Of a stretch of 64,000 nt of DNA, positions 24,394-37,800 are shown piece after piece; within the stretch, counting starts at the first letter, position 1; each line of letters starts with the position of its first letter. The stretch spans positions 620,001-684,000 of the forward strand of contig NC_134280.1 of assembly GCF_949628215.1 (NCBI RefSeq), written 5' to 3'. This stretch comes from Phalacrocorax aristotelis (lineage: Eukaryota; Chordata; Aves; Suliformes; Phalacrocoracidae). The translations under genes and the position numbers were made by a program. The notes below the pieces were generated by a model. It saw nothing but the letters and a program-made list of their open reading frames with translations. It was not told where the DNA came from and ran no database searches.

Positions 24394-24524
24394 CTTCGTA
24401 GAAGTCATAGGTGCACGTGGTATGGCTGATGAGCGTGGGAAGGTCAGAAACCTCCTTGCTGCAGGTTCCTCCACGAGCTCCTTGTTCCGCTCAGTGCTCT
24501 GCACCACCACGTCGGCCTCGATCC
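24394..24524 (-). pseudogene. UPP2: UPP2 pseudogene exon with deletion and frameshift
   Basis: The acceptor ttttcacag and donor gtaaaa are intact. The first frame reads GIEADVVVQSTERNKELVEE; a second frame then reads SKEVSDLPTLISHTTCTYDFYE. Against the human exon (about 210 bases as remembered) this one has 131. About 24 codons are missing between GI-E and VVVQSTE, and 7 bases are missing near 24465 where the frame changes. The missing part includes the conserved TVVITDIAVD-like strand. Confidence 0.9.
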
Positions 24525-25083
24525 CTGTGAAAACGAAGGCTCAGGCCAAGGCAGAGCTCATAACACTTGTGTGACCTGCTGCAAAACTTCAGCATGCCAG
24601 AAAAATCTCTATAGATGTACGTGTGACTGTGGGGTGGTTCTTTTTAGCGAGTAAACCAGATGTGAGAGAGTAATTGAAATTCTTGCAGTAGCACAGATGT
24701 AGGAGTAAAATGTACAGAATCAGCACACGATGAGTGATTGTGGGAACGTGCTGAGCGACAGCGTTTTAACTGCTTCTGGCTTGCAGAGATCGCGTGCCGC
24801 CACCAGCTTGTGCAGGCACGAGCAGCACCTCTGCCCCAGGTGGGGGTCCTGCCAGCACAGAGGGCTACAGGCACCAAGACAGCTTGGAGGATCATAAAGC
24901 ATGAGAGTGACTTCCAGTCAAGTGGTTTCTGTTTGAAGTGTGATACCCATTTGTTGTGAATTCAAGGCCTTTGTTCATTATGAAAACGTGCACCCTGCTA
25001 AGCCAGTTGGTAGAAGTTTGCTGGGTTTTAACCCAAAACAAAATATCATGTTGTTTGATGTTTGGGGACCTGACAAAACCCTA

Positions 25084-25443
<360 letters not shown>

Positions 25444-27497
25444 CTATGTAGCCTGTCCAGGTAAAGCATCTAATCCTCTTCTCCTCCCCTTGATGGTTTT
25501 AAGGCTGCGCTTCTTAATAGAGCTGACGTTCATCCCTGGGGACCAGTACATCAGGGGCACAGATGGCGTCTCTCCTGCAAGGAAGGCCTCTCTATGAACA
25601 CGCCCCGATGGCTGAATGCTCCAAGACCTTCCCCTTGTGTTGCCCATCCTTATGCTACGTGCTGACTTCCATTCTTTGTTGTGTCCTGCTCATACTCTTG
25701 GAGCAGTGAATTTCCGTGAGGACAACCTGGGCCTCTGCTTCTCCAGGCGCCTCCCAGCCCCATCCTTGCCCCACGCCAGAGCACCTCCGCCTGTTTCGCT
25801 GTGGATGGGGATGGCAGATGGGTTTGTGTCCATCAGCGAGGACCGTTTTCAGGGTCGGGCGTTTGCTGCGTGAAGCCTCACGCCTTGCAGGCCACCTGTC
25901 CTGCTTCCTGGCTCCCATTGCTCACCCTGGTGTCCCTCTGTCCCCAGTGCCCACCTGGCTGCCCACTGGCTCTCCCCTCCACTGGCACCAACCTGTTCCC
26001 CGTCCTCTGCCACAGCTCGTGGCGCCCTGCTGCCCCGTCTCTGCTGCTGCTCCTCTGGGCTGGCAGATGGTTTGCACGTCTCGAGCTGTCGAGGCTGCCT
26101 CTGTTTTCTGCCCAGCGCTCCCTCACGTGATCGTCTTAGTTTTCTGCTCCATAGCTCAACTGCCATCCTTTTCTTGGCTTTACCTTTAAAAACAAAAGGT
26201 GCTTGTAAGTGTGGGGTTTGGTATTTTGCCCATGAAAAATGCCTTGCATTTTTTTGGTTTAGTTATCATGTTCAGAAACCTGAAGGAAGCGTATGTAAAG
26301 AAGCACAGCTAATATAACATATGCAGTTTTCATATTGCTTTGTCTCTCTTCATTTGGCTGTGAGACTGATGGTCTATTAGGCTTGTATCATGTTTTAAAT
26401 ATGAAAACATTTTGCATGTTGTTATTCTGGAACATCAGCCTGACTTATTTGCCAATGACTAAAAAATTTATTCTCATTGTAAATATTCAAAGCAGGAAAC
26501 TCTGTTCCTGCCTCCGGTATGTTTGAGTTCATTTGTGTTTCTAAGCAACTTGCAAAAATGTGATGTTGGCAGCTGCTCTGCACGAAGCGTTTTGGGGGAG
26601 GCTCACTGCGTGCTCTGCCCCGTGTCGCCTCGCGGGGACGAGCCCAAGGGTTGATGGCTTCTGCATTGGCAGAAAACTGGTGCATGGCCAAGAGCTCAGT
26701 GTCAGCTCTTCTTCTAGCTGTGTCACCACTGCTGCCAGACTGGGGAACAGCAAAACCTGTGGGTTTTTTCCCCCTTGGATCCTGTCAGACTGCTTCCCTC
26801 AGGCTCTTCTGTCCGTCAGGTTTGGTTTGGTTTTGTCAGAGGGACCAAACGTGAGCTCTACTGCATGAGTGATGCCGTCTCCTGTGAATAAGATTTAAGA
26901 CTAATCTTGCGCCTGAAGAAATGGTGGCAGGACTGAGCCTTGGGGTGTGAGCACCCACCAGCACAGCCTGTATTTGCTTTTTCCATTGTGCAGTGCTAGA
27001 AATTCTACTGCTCTTAAAGAATAATTAATAACAAAGCCAGATTTTTACTTTAGAGTTGTCAATGTAATACTTCCAGCAATATTTCATAGTTCATGTGTGG
27101 TAGGAAGTGGTCTTCACCTCTTGAACTGCCAGACTGCTGAGCTGAGCAAAATAAGCGTGCGTTCATTTTTAATACGATGACTGTTAAACTGAATGTGTAG
27201 GGTGCTGAGAAACATCGTTCAAACAGAAGAAGCTTTACCATGGCTGAAAGGTTGTACTGGTAGTAATGGCTGAAAACTGAGAAGAGGGGAAAAATCTGCT
27301 GGCAGGTGTTGCGGGCAGCAGAGCCACAGGAGGGAGAGGTTGCGCCGGCTACCCTCGCTGCTGCTGGGGGCGACGGGGCCCCTGTGCCAGCCCACTGCAG
27401 GTCCACGCCAGCAGCAGCAGACACCGGGGCAGGGGCTGCGGTGAGTGCCTGGGATGGGAAAAGTGTGCAGTGCGGTGCAGCACCGCGTGGTATTTAC

Positions 27498-27653
27498 ACT
27501 GGCGGAGAGCACCAGCCCAGCCCAACACATGGCGAGCTGGTCCGTTCCCACACAGGTGTCTGCGGGTCCTCCTCATCACATCAGTCCCAGCTCCTTGTGC
27601 ATGAACTGTGCAAGTGCCCTCATCCTGTTTGGGCTGCTGCCAGCACAGACAAG
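27498..27653 (-). pseudogene. UPP2: UPP2 pseudogene exon with two tandem stops
   Basis: The acceptor is ataccag; the donor after AGT is gtaaat. 52 codons here against 53 in the human exon as remembered. The frame reads LVCAGSSPNRMRALAQFMHK then ELG, then LM, two TGA codons at 27578-27573, and resumes in the same frame as GTDQLAMCWAGLVLSAS, matching human GTDRYCMYKTGPVLAIS. Similarity on both sides of the stops in one frame shows a real premature termination and not a misread intron. Confidence 0.9.
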
Positions 27654-28710
27654 CTGGTATAAAATATGAATGTCTTGGTACATTTTAGGTAACATAGGTG
27701 CCGAGATTCAGTTGTGGTGTGGCAGCGGCGGGTTGCACTGCACGCGTCTCCCCAGAGGGCACAGCGGGATGCCGCTTTCTTGCAGGCAATCAGGGCATGT
27801 CAGACCAACTGAGGGTCTCAAAAACAGGAATTAACATTAAAACCAAACTGTTGCTCCTTCAGGGTTGTGACTATGCCAGGTCCAGACAGCTGTACAGCTG
27901 CACATACTTGGGTATCAGTCCCAGGCCAAGAAAATGTAAAATAATTCAGCAAATTTAAGCTGTTAGTATTCTTACTACCAGCAAAGCAAAACCAGATGTT
28001 AGAGTAGCTCATCGTTTAATTTATTTTATCAACAGTGTTGACTGCAATTAGCGAGCACTGCTGATGACACAGAGGCTGTAAAGTCAGGGAGAAAAAGGAC
28101 AAGTTTTACTTATTAGAAGAAAAAATGCTCCCTGAACGTAGGAGGCGGACCAGTATGCGGCTGCAAGGGCAGCGCCGCTGCTCTGGCTGCCAGCAGTGCA
28201 GGGGAGCGGGAGCCTGTGCGTGGCAGTGGCTGTGCCAGGCTGCTCGAGCCCAGGGGCACCATGGCTCTTCCCCCACGCAGCTGGGGAAATGCTCTGATTT
28301 AAAATGGAAGAGGAAAGCGGTTGTGACAGGCTGGTTTTGACAGCAGGTCTCAGCCAAAAATAAGACATCCTTTTTTCCTTGTCTCTAGTAGATGATGATC
28401 AGATGCTTTGGACAAATGCTTCCTCCGTCTGTCCTCCAACATGGGGGCCAATATAAAATCAGATTTTATGGAACTTCAGGTTTTTAAAAGAATATTTTTC
28501 TATTGGTATTTCTGCCCAAAACACGGAGGCACAGACAACCTCCCTTCCCCGGGCTGCCCCGGGTGCCTTTACTGAGCAGCCAGGCCCCGTCCCCGGCGGG
28601 AGCATCGCAGCAGCGGGGCCCTGGCAAGAGGCAGCAGGGCTGCAGGGTGAGGGGCTGGAGAGCCCTGCGGGGCTGGGAGCTGCTGCCTCCCTTTTGCACC
28701 TGCTATTTAC

Positions 28711-28828
28711 CTCTGTGTCCCCAGACATTGCTGGCAGGTTTTGCGTCTTCGTTCCCAAGGCCAAGTGATACGGAACGTCCTCCTCCACAGAGTCCAAGTG
28801 CGAGTTTTTAGTGTGGACAAGCCCATCA
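28711..28828 (-). pseudogene. UPP2: UPP2 pseudogene, first recognisable exon
   Basis: The acceptor is ccccgcag and the donor gtaaat, both intact. The frame starting one base into the exon reads GLVHTKNSHLD, then EEDVPYHLALGTKTQNLPAM and SGDTE. The human counterpart has VHVKNPYLD and YHLDLGTKTHNLPAMFGDVK. No stop lies within the exon. It sits upstream of the other four with the expected phase 0 junction to the next exon. Confidence 0.9.
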
Positions 28829-29714
28829 CTGCGGGGAGACGGGGTGAAGATGCGTGATGGGCACAGGCAGAGCCCGCAGGAGCGGGGACAGGGCAGGAGG
28901 AGGTGCGGGGTAGCCTGGAGCCCCCGAGGGGCACACACGGCCCTGGGGACGGGATGGGGACAACCCAGCTCTGCGTGCGACCAGGATGGCTGCCTTTCTG
29001 TCGGAGCCCAGCTGTCACACAAGCTGTCCTTCTTACATCCATCGCTATTGGTAACCTCTTTGACATCTCCCTTATTATGTCCGTGTATTTGGCAAAAAAT
29101 GTTTCTCAGTATTTATCATCAACTTTGTTAATGGCAACCTTAGCTCTTTCCTTCATATAATTCTGCCAGAAATATCTAGCGGGTAATGTACTGTGCAATT
29201 TTGTATGTGACAGCTTATTAAGCTCTTAGCAAATCGGGATTTTATATTTATATTGTCCCAAATAACTGCCTAGCAGTACAAGTGCAAATTAAATTCAGAT
29301 TCTGCAGACAGCGGGAGGCCTGTTTGCCTTCCCTTTCCACCTGCTTTAATAGATGGAAAGCAACTGAGTAACAATACAGGTCAATTTTATAAATAAGGCT
29401 TAAACAAAACCCAGAGAACATTTTTCTGGTGTTATTAAAACAAATTCAAACCCTCCCCTGTCACTCACCCCGAGTAACCTGTTGTTTTGGTCATAGCGGC
29501 TCTACCAGAGTCAGCTGAAAGCAATACTCTGCAGAAAAGGCAAGGAAAACACCCCTCTGTTTCTTCAGCTGTTGGGTTTTGGAGCTCAGAAGGGGTTCTA
29601 AGGGGCTCTGCAGGAGGGGGTTAAATACCCGCCCTCTGCTTTGTGCAGCTCCCAAGATCGCTGGTGGCTGCCCCCCACTGCCCGCTCCCCTTGGCCCCTC
29701 GAGTGTGAGGGGCT

Positions 29715-30085
29715 CCTCTTCAGGGCCGGCGCCGCGGGCCGTCCCACGCCGGCTGTTGCAGGTGTGTCACCCTTAACTCGAGGCGCTTCCACGGCCTCGC
29801 TCAGGTGCGAGGGCCGGGCCGGCGCCCGCTGGCCGGCGGGTGGGCGCTGGGGCATGTGGCAGGCACATGTGGCGCTGGGGCGCAGGCCTGCCCGCCTCCA
29901 GCGACGGCTTCGTGCCGAGGATTTGCCCGAGTTGGCTGCCGTGGCGCTCCGCGGGGATGGAAACGGCGCTCCCGCCCTGGACGTCAGCTCCAGACCGTGA
30001 CTTTCTCTGGCCCCGTTCGGTGCAAATCTGAAACCACCCTGCGTTTTTCTCAGGCGCATAACGAAAGAGTTAACGCCGTAGTGAA
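29715..30085. promoter_or_regulatory. Orphan CpG-rich patch
   Basis: A run dense in CG dinucleotides (for example ggccggcgccgcgggccg and gtggcgctccgcggggatgg) inside otherwise CpG-poorer intergenic DNA. No exon with recognisable protein adjoins it. It lies about 0.9 kb upstream of the first recognisable UPP2 pseudogene exon on that gene's strand, so it could be the remnant of a UPP2 promoter or an unrelated intergenic CpG island. Confidence 0.5.
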
Positions 30086-33000
30086 CGTCCGCGGGCTCGG
30101 CGAAGGGGTGGTGGGGCATTAGGAGCGGCTGTGCTGCAGCTGCAGCGGCCCGGGCTGGCTCGTGGGTCCCCGTGCGGGTGCGGATCAACCCCACCAGGGA
30201 GCAGCTGCCCCGCACCCGGTGCTCGCTGGGGCCTGCAGATCCCAGGTCTCCGTCTGTGTGGCGCCAGCCTGCCAGGGCATGGGGGGATGCGCTCCCCGGG
30301 GGGGACGGGGCTCAGCACGGGGACTGGCGTGAGCTTGGCTCCCCAGTCCTGGCCAGCCTCTCTGAGCACGGGTTGTCAGAGGCCAGGATGCCTTTTATCT
30401 CTTGAATTGTCATGGTCCCCTGGGCAGCCCAGAAAACTGTCTGAGAAGGAAGACGCTCACAGGGTAAGCGTCAAAAGATGGATGTGCCCGTTCCCGCTAA
30501 TCCCCGTCTTCACTCTTACGGCTCTTAACACAAAAAAGTGACTTGCAGTAGATTTGTTTCTCTCACCGGCTGAGGTCCCCAGAGGCAGCACTGCTGATTA
30601 CCCCAGCTGTGCCCAGGTACGGCGATGGATGGAGGTAGGCTACTGCCGCTCAGAAATGGATCCTGGAGCGACCGGTCCTGGCCTGGAGAGGCTGATTTTA
30701 TTCTTGGCAATGTCCAGACAATTATTTTTGTTCTTGCTGTCTACACCTGGCTCCGTCTCAGCCCAGGAGCCCCTCGGGACTGTTGGGGTCAGGGCTGTCG
30801 GCTGCAGGCTTGCCCCAGTCCCGCGAGGCCGGCCAGTGCTCAGGGGCTGCGGCTCCCCCGGGGCCCCTCTCCCGCACAGCCCTTCCCTCGGCTCCCTCAG
30901 TTCGGGAGCCGCCTTTGGAGCCGCTGTGCCCCACACGGGGTCACTCTCAGACCCCTCCTAAGGACACGAGGAACTTTGCTCATTGCCCCTACGTGCCCAA
31001 TGCCGGCTGTGGGTGTCACAGCAGAGCTTGGTGACCGCCTCACGCGCGACGGGCCCGGGCTATAGCTGTGCTCCGCGGGGAACACGCCACTGCCTGCTGT
31101 CCCCAGGGCCACGGTGCAGGCGCTGGGACGTGGGGCATGCCTTGGGGTGCCGGACAGGGCGGGGGAGCAGGCAGCAGTGCCGGGGCAGCCGCCACAGCCC
31201 CTGCCTGTGGCTCAGACCAAAGGGCAGCGTGGAGGCAGCGCTGCAGCGCCAGACCAGGTCCCCCCTGCTCGCAGCGTGAACGGCAGGACGCTGAGCAAGG
31301 CTGCGGGTGCTCGGTTTCTGCCTTGGTGCTTCTCGAGTTCATCTCATCAGCAATGAGCTGCCTTTTGAGACAGATGTGCACAAGCGTCCTGCACTTCAGG
31401 AGCGGGAGAAGACTGGAGATACTGGTCCTGCTGCTTGTCCTGACACGATGTGAGATGTTGCCAGGAAGACAGTTTAGGCAGCGGCTGGAGGGGCAGAATC
31501 TGGCATTCGCCATTGGCCTCTGGGAATGGTAGATGAAAGCTCTGGTTAATAAGATAAGTGCTAGGGAATTAATCACCATGGTGAACTGAACCAATAAAAA
31601 CATCGGATTTCAGTGCAGATTTTGTCAGCCAATGCTTTTGATCTGCTGCAATCTCGGATCACTTCTCTGTGATTGATGTGATCGCCATCGCAGGTCCCTC
31701 AGCTGTTATGGCAAATTCTTGTCCTAGCAGTGAACTGCGGAGAAGCACGAAGAGCCTGCAGAAGCAGCCAACACGCTCGTTACAGCCTCTGGGCAACCTT
31801 CAGTGCCTACGGGGGTTTTTATGATTTTCTTTTTTTAGCTTTGACAGCTTTTGTAGTTGGAGCCGCGTAAATGTGGCAGCGCCTGGCCAGCCACGGGCTT
31901 TGCAGCCTGAACTAACCAGATCTGCGTTGGGGGGCCGGGTGTCCTCGAGTGCTGGTGGGCTCCTATGCCCAGGATGCTGGCCTGACCACCCCACCGTGCC
32001 CAGCCGAGGATGGCTGAGCAGCCTGGGTTCCCTCCCCGAGAGGAGCTGATGCCCCCCATGCTCCTGGTTCAGTAGCTGGTCCCCCAGCATCCTGCCTTCA
32101 TCTGGTCGCTGGCCTTGCCTGCGGGGTCCTGGGCTGAGTGCTGGGCTCATGACACGGGGCAATGGGCAGTCCTGACTTAGCCAAAATCAGCACAAAATCC
32201 TAACGCTGGCTGGGCGCTCGGCTATGGCAGGCACATCTTCTGTGTCCCAGGCTACGAGGTATCGCATGTGGCCAGGTGATGGGGCTGCCAGGCTCATCAC
32301 CCTGCTCCTGCCCACCTTCCCTCCTGCCATCACGGTGTCCCCCCATCTTTTGGACTGGCATTTAATGGCAGCTTTGTCTTCTTTCAAAGTGATTTGCAAG
32401 GGCCCCTCCATCCAGATGTCTTTACCTTTCATGCATGGTGGTTCATTTAGATGGTTAATAAGCACTAAAAATAAATGAAAGAAAATCAAAGCATGATTGC
32501 TATCCATTCAAAGGTGCAGCCCTAGTTAAAAACATATTGTGCATGGCCGTCTTGCAGCACAGCATCTAGGCAGCAATGAGGTCCTGTTTCGCTAATAGGG
32601 TGGGGAAGGTAATTGATGTAACTGAGGCAGCCTTTTGCTGGGTAAATACAGGTCCAAACCCTTAAAATTGCAAAAGAGCGTATAAAAGCAAGTAAGCATC
32701 ACAAACCAGTGGTACAGAAAGGTGTAAATTGGATACCTTGCCCAAAGCAGGGTCAGGATGGATCCGAGGAGGGATGGGAGCAGAGCCCTTTGGGATCTTT
32801 CAGACTTGCTGGAGTTGTACCAAACTCAGGCTGGAATGATTTCTCTGCCCTGATGAAGTCCTCCCCTCCCTGGATGCTGTTAACATATGCCTGCCAAAGA
32901 TGAGTTATTACTGACGCTCCACAGCACTCCCGAAGAATAAGAATCTGGAGTGTCTCTCTCCTTTTAGAGTGCACCATGAGGTGCACAGAAAAAACTTTCC

Positions 33001-33874
33001 TTAGGGATACACACACATCTTCCTCCTGCACCCTTGAACTGCCTAAGCGACTCAATTAAGTTGCTCTATTTTTCAGCATAAAACTCAATGTTTCAGGCAT
33101 GTTGCAGTTAATGCAGTGATTGCCGTGCAGATCTTTACAGTTTTGTGCACTAAGCGTTACTTGATGTAAGGAATACAATGGGAAGGTTGGCTACTCGCAG
33201 ACGGCAGCTGTAAACACTCTGGGGGAGGTAAGATCACGGTTTAGGCTTCCCACGGGTTCGCCTGCTTCCCTGGGCGCACGCGTTTGGTGCGGGGAGACGA
33301 GGTTCCTCTGCCCTGCGCCTGCCTGTAGCATCCCTCGCTCCTCAGTGGAAACTCCAGAGCCCCTGGCCGGAGGCAGCGCCGAGCCCTGCCCCCCACGCGT
33401 GCCCTGAGCCCACCACCCGCCTGAGTGCGGAGGGGCTGAAGCAGGGCAGTTACCCAGCCATCGCTGAGAGGCTGATTTGGCACGCGGGGCCCGTATTGTT
33501 GTTGGTGATGCAAAAAGGAGGAGGAACAGCTTGTGTATCGAGCCCAGATGAGTCCGTGGGATGAGTGGGCACAAAAATCACCTGCCTGTGAAGGGAGTGC
33601 AGCTGACAGGGAAGGAACAGCATGAGTCCCTCACCCTGCTCCATCGTTTTCCAATGGCTCCAACACTGACTTGCAATCCGCAGCCCCGAGGGAATTCAGA
33701 GGAGGAGGGACCTTGGTCTTCCTCCAGCATGGAGGCATCTCGGCCCCTGTGAAACGCCGGCTCTGCAGGGGGCTGAGCCCCTCCGCAGTGCTCTGTGACC
33801 CACAGGGCACAGCTGGGCAGGGGCTTCATTGGGGAGCGAGTATTCAGTGGTGCTGGAGGGAAAGGCAGGATTTG

Positions 33875-33908
33875 GCAGACTGACGGACAGGCAGATAGAC
33901 AGACAGAC
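33875..33908. repeat. Short imperfect GACA tetranucleotide repeat
   Basis: Imperfect tandem GACA/GATA units (gactgacggacaggcagata then gacagacagacg). A minor microsatellite with no apparent gene context. Confidence 0.7.
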
Positions 33909-34794
33909 GTCATCACGGGAGTGTCCCTGCTGCAAGGCAGGAGCATCTATAGCCCTGAGCCAGCGCACTGCGTGGGCAGAAGTTGCTGCCTTGGTCTGAT
34001 GCATGCAGTGCTTCTGTGTCTCCCCCTTCTCCATGTGTCATGGGGGACTATTTTTGGATGCGCCTGGCAAGGGCTGTACCTGCACGATTATAAAATAACT
34101 TCCCAGAGCACGTGGACAGCTTCCTAAGTCAAATATTTACTTATGAACTAAAAATAATATTCCCATGCACCCAGTTGCCATTTGTGACATCCTTGCCTGG
34201 TGGCCAGTGAACCCCCAGCCCTGACCCACCACAGCCCTCTGCCCCTGGTGTGCTCGGCCCCGGGCACGGAGCCCCCTGCATCCTGCATGTGGCAAAGGGG
34301 CAACGTTTTGGAGGGTGGCCCTGCTGAGCAAGCAGAGACAGAAATCTCCTGCAGCCACAGCTCTGCCTGGAAAGGTAGGCTGAGAAATCATGAGTAAGCA
34401 ATGTTCCTGGTGGTGTTTGTCCCTGCTGTGTTCAAGGTAAAGGAACAAACGTGTTCTTTTTAAGTAAACGTGATGGTACCAAGGGAAACAGTTGACTTGT
34501 GCTTTTGGCTTCCCAGAACCGATGTTGAAGGGATGGGACAGCGGCTGCACAGGTTTCGGTGCCTGCCTCCATGCAGGCTGCTCACTGCCTGCCCTGTGCA
34601 AAGCGTCCCTCACATTTGGTTTCTTCCTTTGTGATTATTTTTCCTGCAGTTGTTCTCCTTTATGATGTCTTTAAATATACCCTGAAGTGCGGCTGTTCTT
34701 CTCTCACTGACTGCAGGGCAACTCATGTGCTGCAGGCATGTTTTGCCCTCCTGCTTGCCACGGCAGAGGCGGCAGGACTAGAATGGAAGGGAAT

Positions 34795-34862
34795 GGAGTA
34801 GAAAAGAAAATATTTTCAGTTGAAAGGGACCTGCAATGATCACCTATTCCAACTGCCTGACT
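34795..34862 (-). mobile_element. Old CR1-like 3' fragment
   Basis: Contains 'ttcagttgaaagggacctgc' followed by 'aatgatcacctattccaact' and 'gcctga'. This matches by eye the antisense CR1 tail type with agttggaagggacctacaat and gatcatctagtccaactgcc. Heavily 5'-truncated and diverged. Confidence 0.65.
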
Positions 34863-37800
34863 GCTTTCTCCTTTTGCAAGGCAGGGTCTGGAAGTGAGGA
34901 AGGTGAGAAGCAGAGATTGTGGCCCCAAGCGAGTGTTTGTTTGTGACTGACTCAGAGCTAAATTCAGACTTTCTGAGTGCCAGGCAGTAGAGCTGTAAGC
35001 ATATGTGCTAAAGGATGACAAATAAAGCACGATGAAGTATACGGCAGAATAACATATGGCAATCTAGACAGGCTCTCAGCAAGAGAAGAGCTCAGGAGAG
35101 CCAGCGCTCCTGCACCCATCCAACACCTCTAGTCATGTTAAATGCTATTTTAAAATAGACAGCCGCATGTCAGCCTTTGCATGGCAGAAAGATGTTCCAC
35201 CCGCTGTGTCCTGCCCGAGCTGCTGTAATGTCTGCTCTGAACAAGCCTGGGCAGTTTCTTCTCAAGTCAGCTCATTTCTGCCTTCGCTCCTCTGGTACCT
35301 CTGTTGCAATGCTGTGCTCCCTGAAGCTGCTGATAAACAAGATGCTCCGAGTTTGGAGAGCGGCCCTGGTCGACGAGTGAAGGCAGGCAGCCCTGGCTGC
35401 CCCTTGCGGCCGCGGGTCTCGGGGCCAGGCAGGAGGGAACAGATTGTTCTCATGGCAGGAGCAGGCTCTTCCACCGCTGTCACAGTGGCGCGCGAGCTCG
35501 TGCTCGCACAAGTGCATTAGTGTCAGCTTTTAAATTAGCAGTTCTGGTTCGTCAGCAGAGAGCTTAGAAAATTCACAATCTAAGGGATGTCTGGTGTATT
35601 CCTCTAGCAATGGTTTCTGGCAATCAGCATGACGGAGCAGAAAAAGCACTGGGGAGCATTTTTACCTGACAGAAACACGGCTACGTGCCAACAGTACAGA
35701 GCTTTCCCTCTCCCCTTCCCTGGCCCCTGCCCCTTCCCTTCCCTGTGTTGCAGATCCAGAATAGCAAACAAGGTGGGCAAAATGTAGATTTTTTATCAAC
35801 TGTTTGCTCTGGTTCTTTGTTTTGCCTTGTTTATTATTGGTATAAATCTGTTCCTAGCTTTGGGAGAAGTCAGTAAAATGCCCTCTGAAGAAACCAGGCA
35901 CCGCAGATCCTCGAGGCACGTGAGTCAACTACAGCTTGTCAGGACATGTTTTCCCCTGAGGTGAAACATTGTCATAAGCCCATTTATTTCAGGGAGAAAT
36001 CAGCTGCCAGACGTGTGCAGCTATTCAAGGAGCCGCTGATCGCCAGTCCCTGTGTTTGCTGCACCAGAGGGGCTGAGCACTGCTGCTTCATTGCAGGAAT
36101 GTTTCTTGGAGTTGTGGACAAGGCTGAGCTGCTTTTCATCCATAACCACGCCGTAGCCTTGAACACTGCATGCTGGCCCGTTCCTGGGGACGGGCAGCAG
36201 GTCCGCCTGCTCTGCAGACACCTTTCTGCCCAAATCCTGCCCGGGCGGGCAGGAGGTGCCGTGCCCACATGGCGGGGCTCCCTGCCCCGCTGGGCTGCCC
36301 AAGGGGTGCAGGCACAAGGGCGGCAGCCACACACGCCTGCCCGCCCACGCTTGGGGAGCGCCAGGCTGGCCCCTCGCATGCCCTGGGAAAAGCTGCTCCG
36401 GGCTGGGTTTAAACCTGCCAGTTCCTGGCCGGGGTTGGGACTGGCTTTGCTGGAGGATGACGGGGCGCTGCCCCAGCCCTGCCTGGCTCCACCGGCTCCG
36501 GTGGCCTCGGCATGAGCGGCCACGTGCCGTTTCCCTCCCGGTGCCCGTCGGGGTCTGCTCCACTGCTGTCTTCTCAGTCGGCAGCCTGAGGGTTTATTGC
36601 AGTTACTGCTGTATCGCTGCTGCCCATCGGTGCCCTTCCTGGACAACTTCCTTCGCTGGCCCAGCACAGAGGATCAGCTTCAACAACAAACATTGTTTTT
36701 GGCGTTTCGCGTCTCCAAATGCAGAGCTCCTTTTGTGCCTTTATGCAGGATGGAAATGAAAGCGAGAGGAAAGATCAGCAGTGGGATGGTCTGATGGCAG
36801 GGACCCCACGCCAGGCTGGGTTAGGTTTTACCTTGCCTTCCTTTAAGCTGCTTTTTGTTCCTGCTTGTTGCAGCCACAAAATGTGCTTTGAAAGCGTGAG
36901 GGCAGCACAGCAGGTCCCTGGGACTGTGCAGTAAAGCCACGGTGAGCCCGTATCTGGGGGACGGCTGCTGCAGTCACGCTGGACCCTCTGTGCAGGGCTG
37001 CTTATGGAGATGGGCTGGAGGGAGCTGCACCACCTCCCCTCTGGGCATAGAGACCTCCGCAGGGGCACGGCTGTGCTGGAGACTAGCATGGGGTGATGCT
37101 GCTGCACTACTGCTGGCCCTCTGGGATCAGATCTTCAAAGACTGAACGAATGCCAGTGAAGCCTGTGGCAAGCAGAAGCCTTGCCCATTGGCTCTGCCAG
37201 TCCCCACGCCGTGTCACCAGCAGAGCTCTGGGCGAGGAGCTGCCCTCCTGTCCCGGCACTAGCGCGGTCCCCTTCTCCTCCGGTGTACGGGGCTGTCCTC
37301 TCCTGTCTCAGATGACATTTACAGGCTCAGGGCAAACCACGCCACTGAGGGCTGCTCTGAGCAACGAGGCGATGCACGGTGAGGTTGTTCCTGCTCTTTC
37401 CTGCTTCATGGTCGCGCTGTCGGCTGGCCTTCTGCCTGCCTGCTTCTGCCACCAGCAGCTCTCTCCCCCCACCCCAGAATAACCCCTGGCTGCTGCCAGA
37501 CCTCTGCCACCACCCTGTGGATCGTCTTATCCTCACTCCGCCTCGGCTGGTAGCACAGAGAATAAGCGTGCTTTATCCCATGAGGAATTATTGGTCCTAA
37601 AAGGCAATTTCCTTAAGAGCTTTCTAAACACGGTGGTGGTGATGTGATGCTTTACTGCTGTTGCTGGAGCCATCACTGCTACTGGTCTCTGTCCCGTCGC
37701 TGGGATCCTGTGCCGATGGGCACAGGGTGCCCGGATCTGGTCATCCTGTTGTCCCCACCTGCCTCGTGCCCCTCTCTGCAAATGCTCCTCGTGCGCTGGC

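Noticed and set aside
25444-25647. Possible UPP2 SPNRM/GTDRY exon just upstream of the HGMG exon (minus strand)
   Set aside because: Only loose letter matches. The real counterpart was found at 27498-27653 with matching splice sites and phase.
35984-36667. 227-codon minus-strand ORF (and overlapping long frames on both strands)
   Set aside because: G+C-rich DNA with open frames in several overlapping phases. The protein is Ala/Pro/Gly/Arg/Ser-rich, with no domain and no splice or promoter context.
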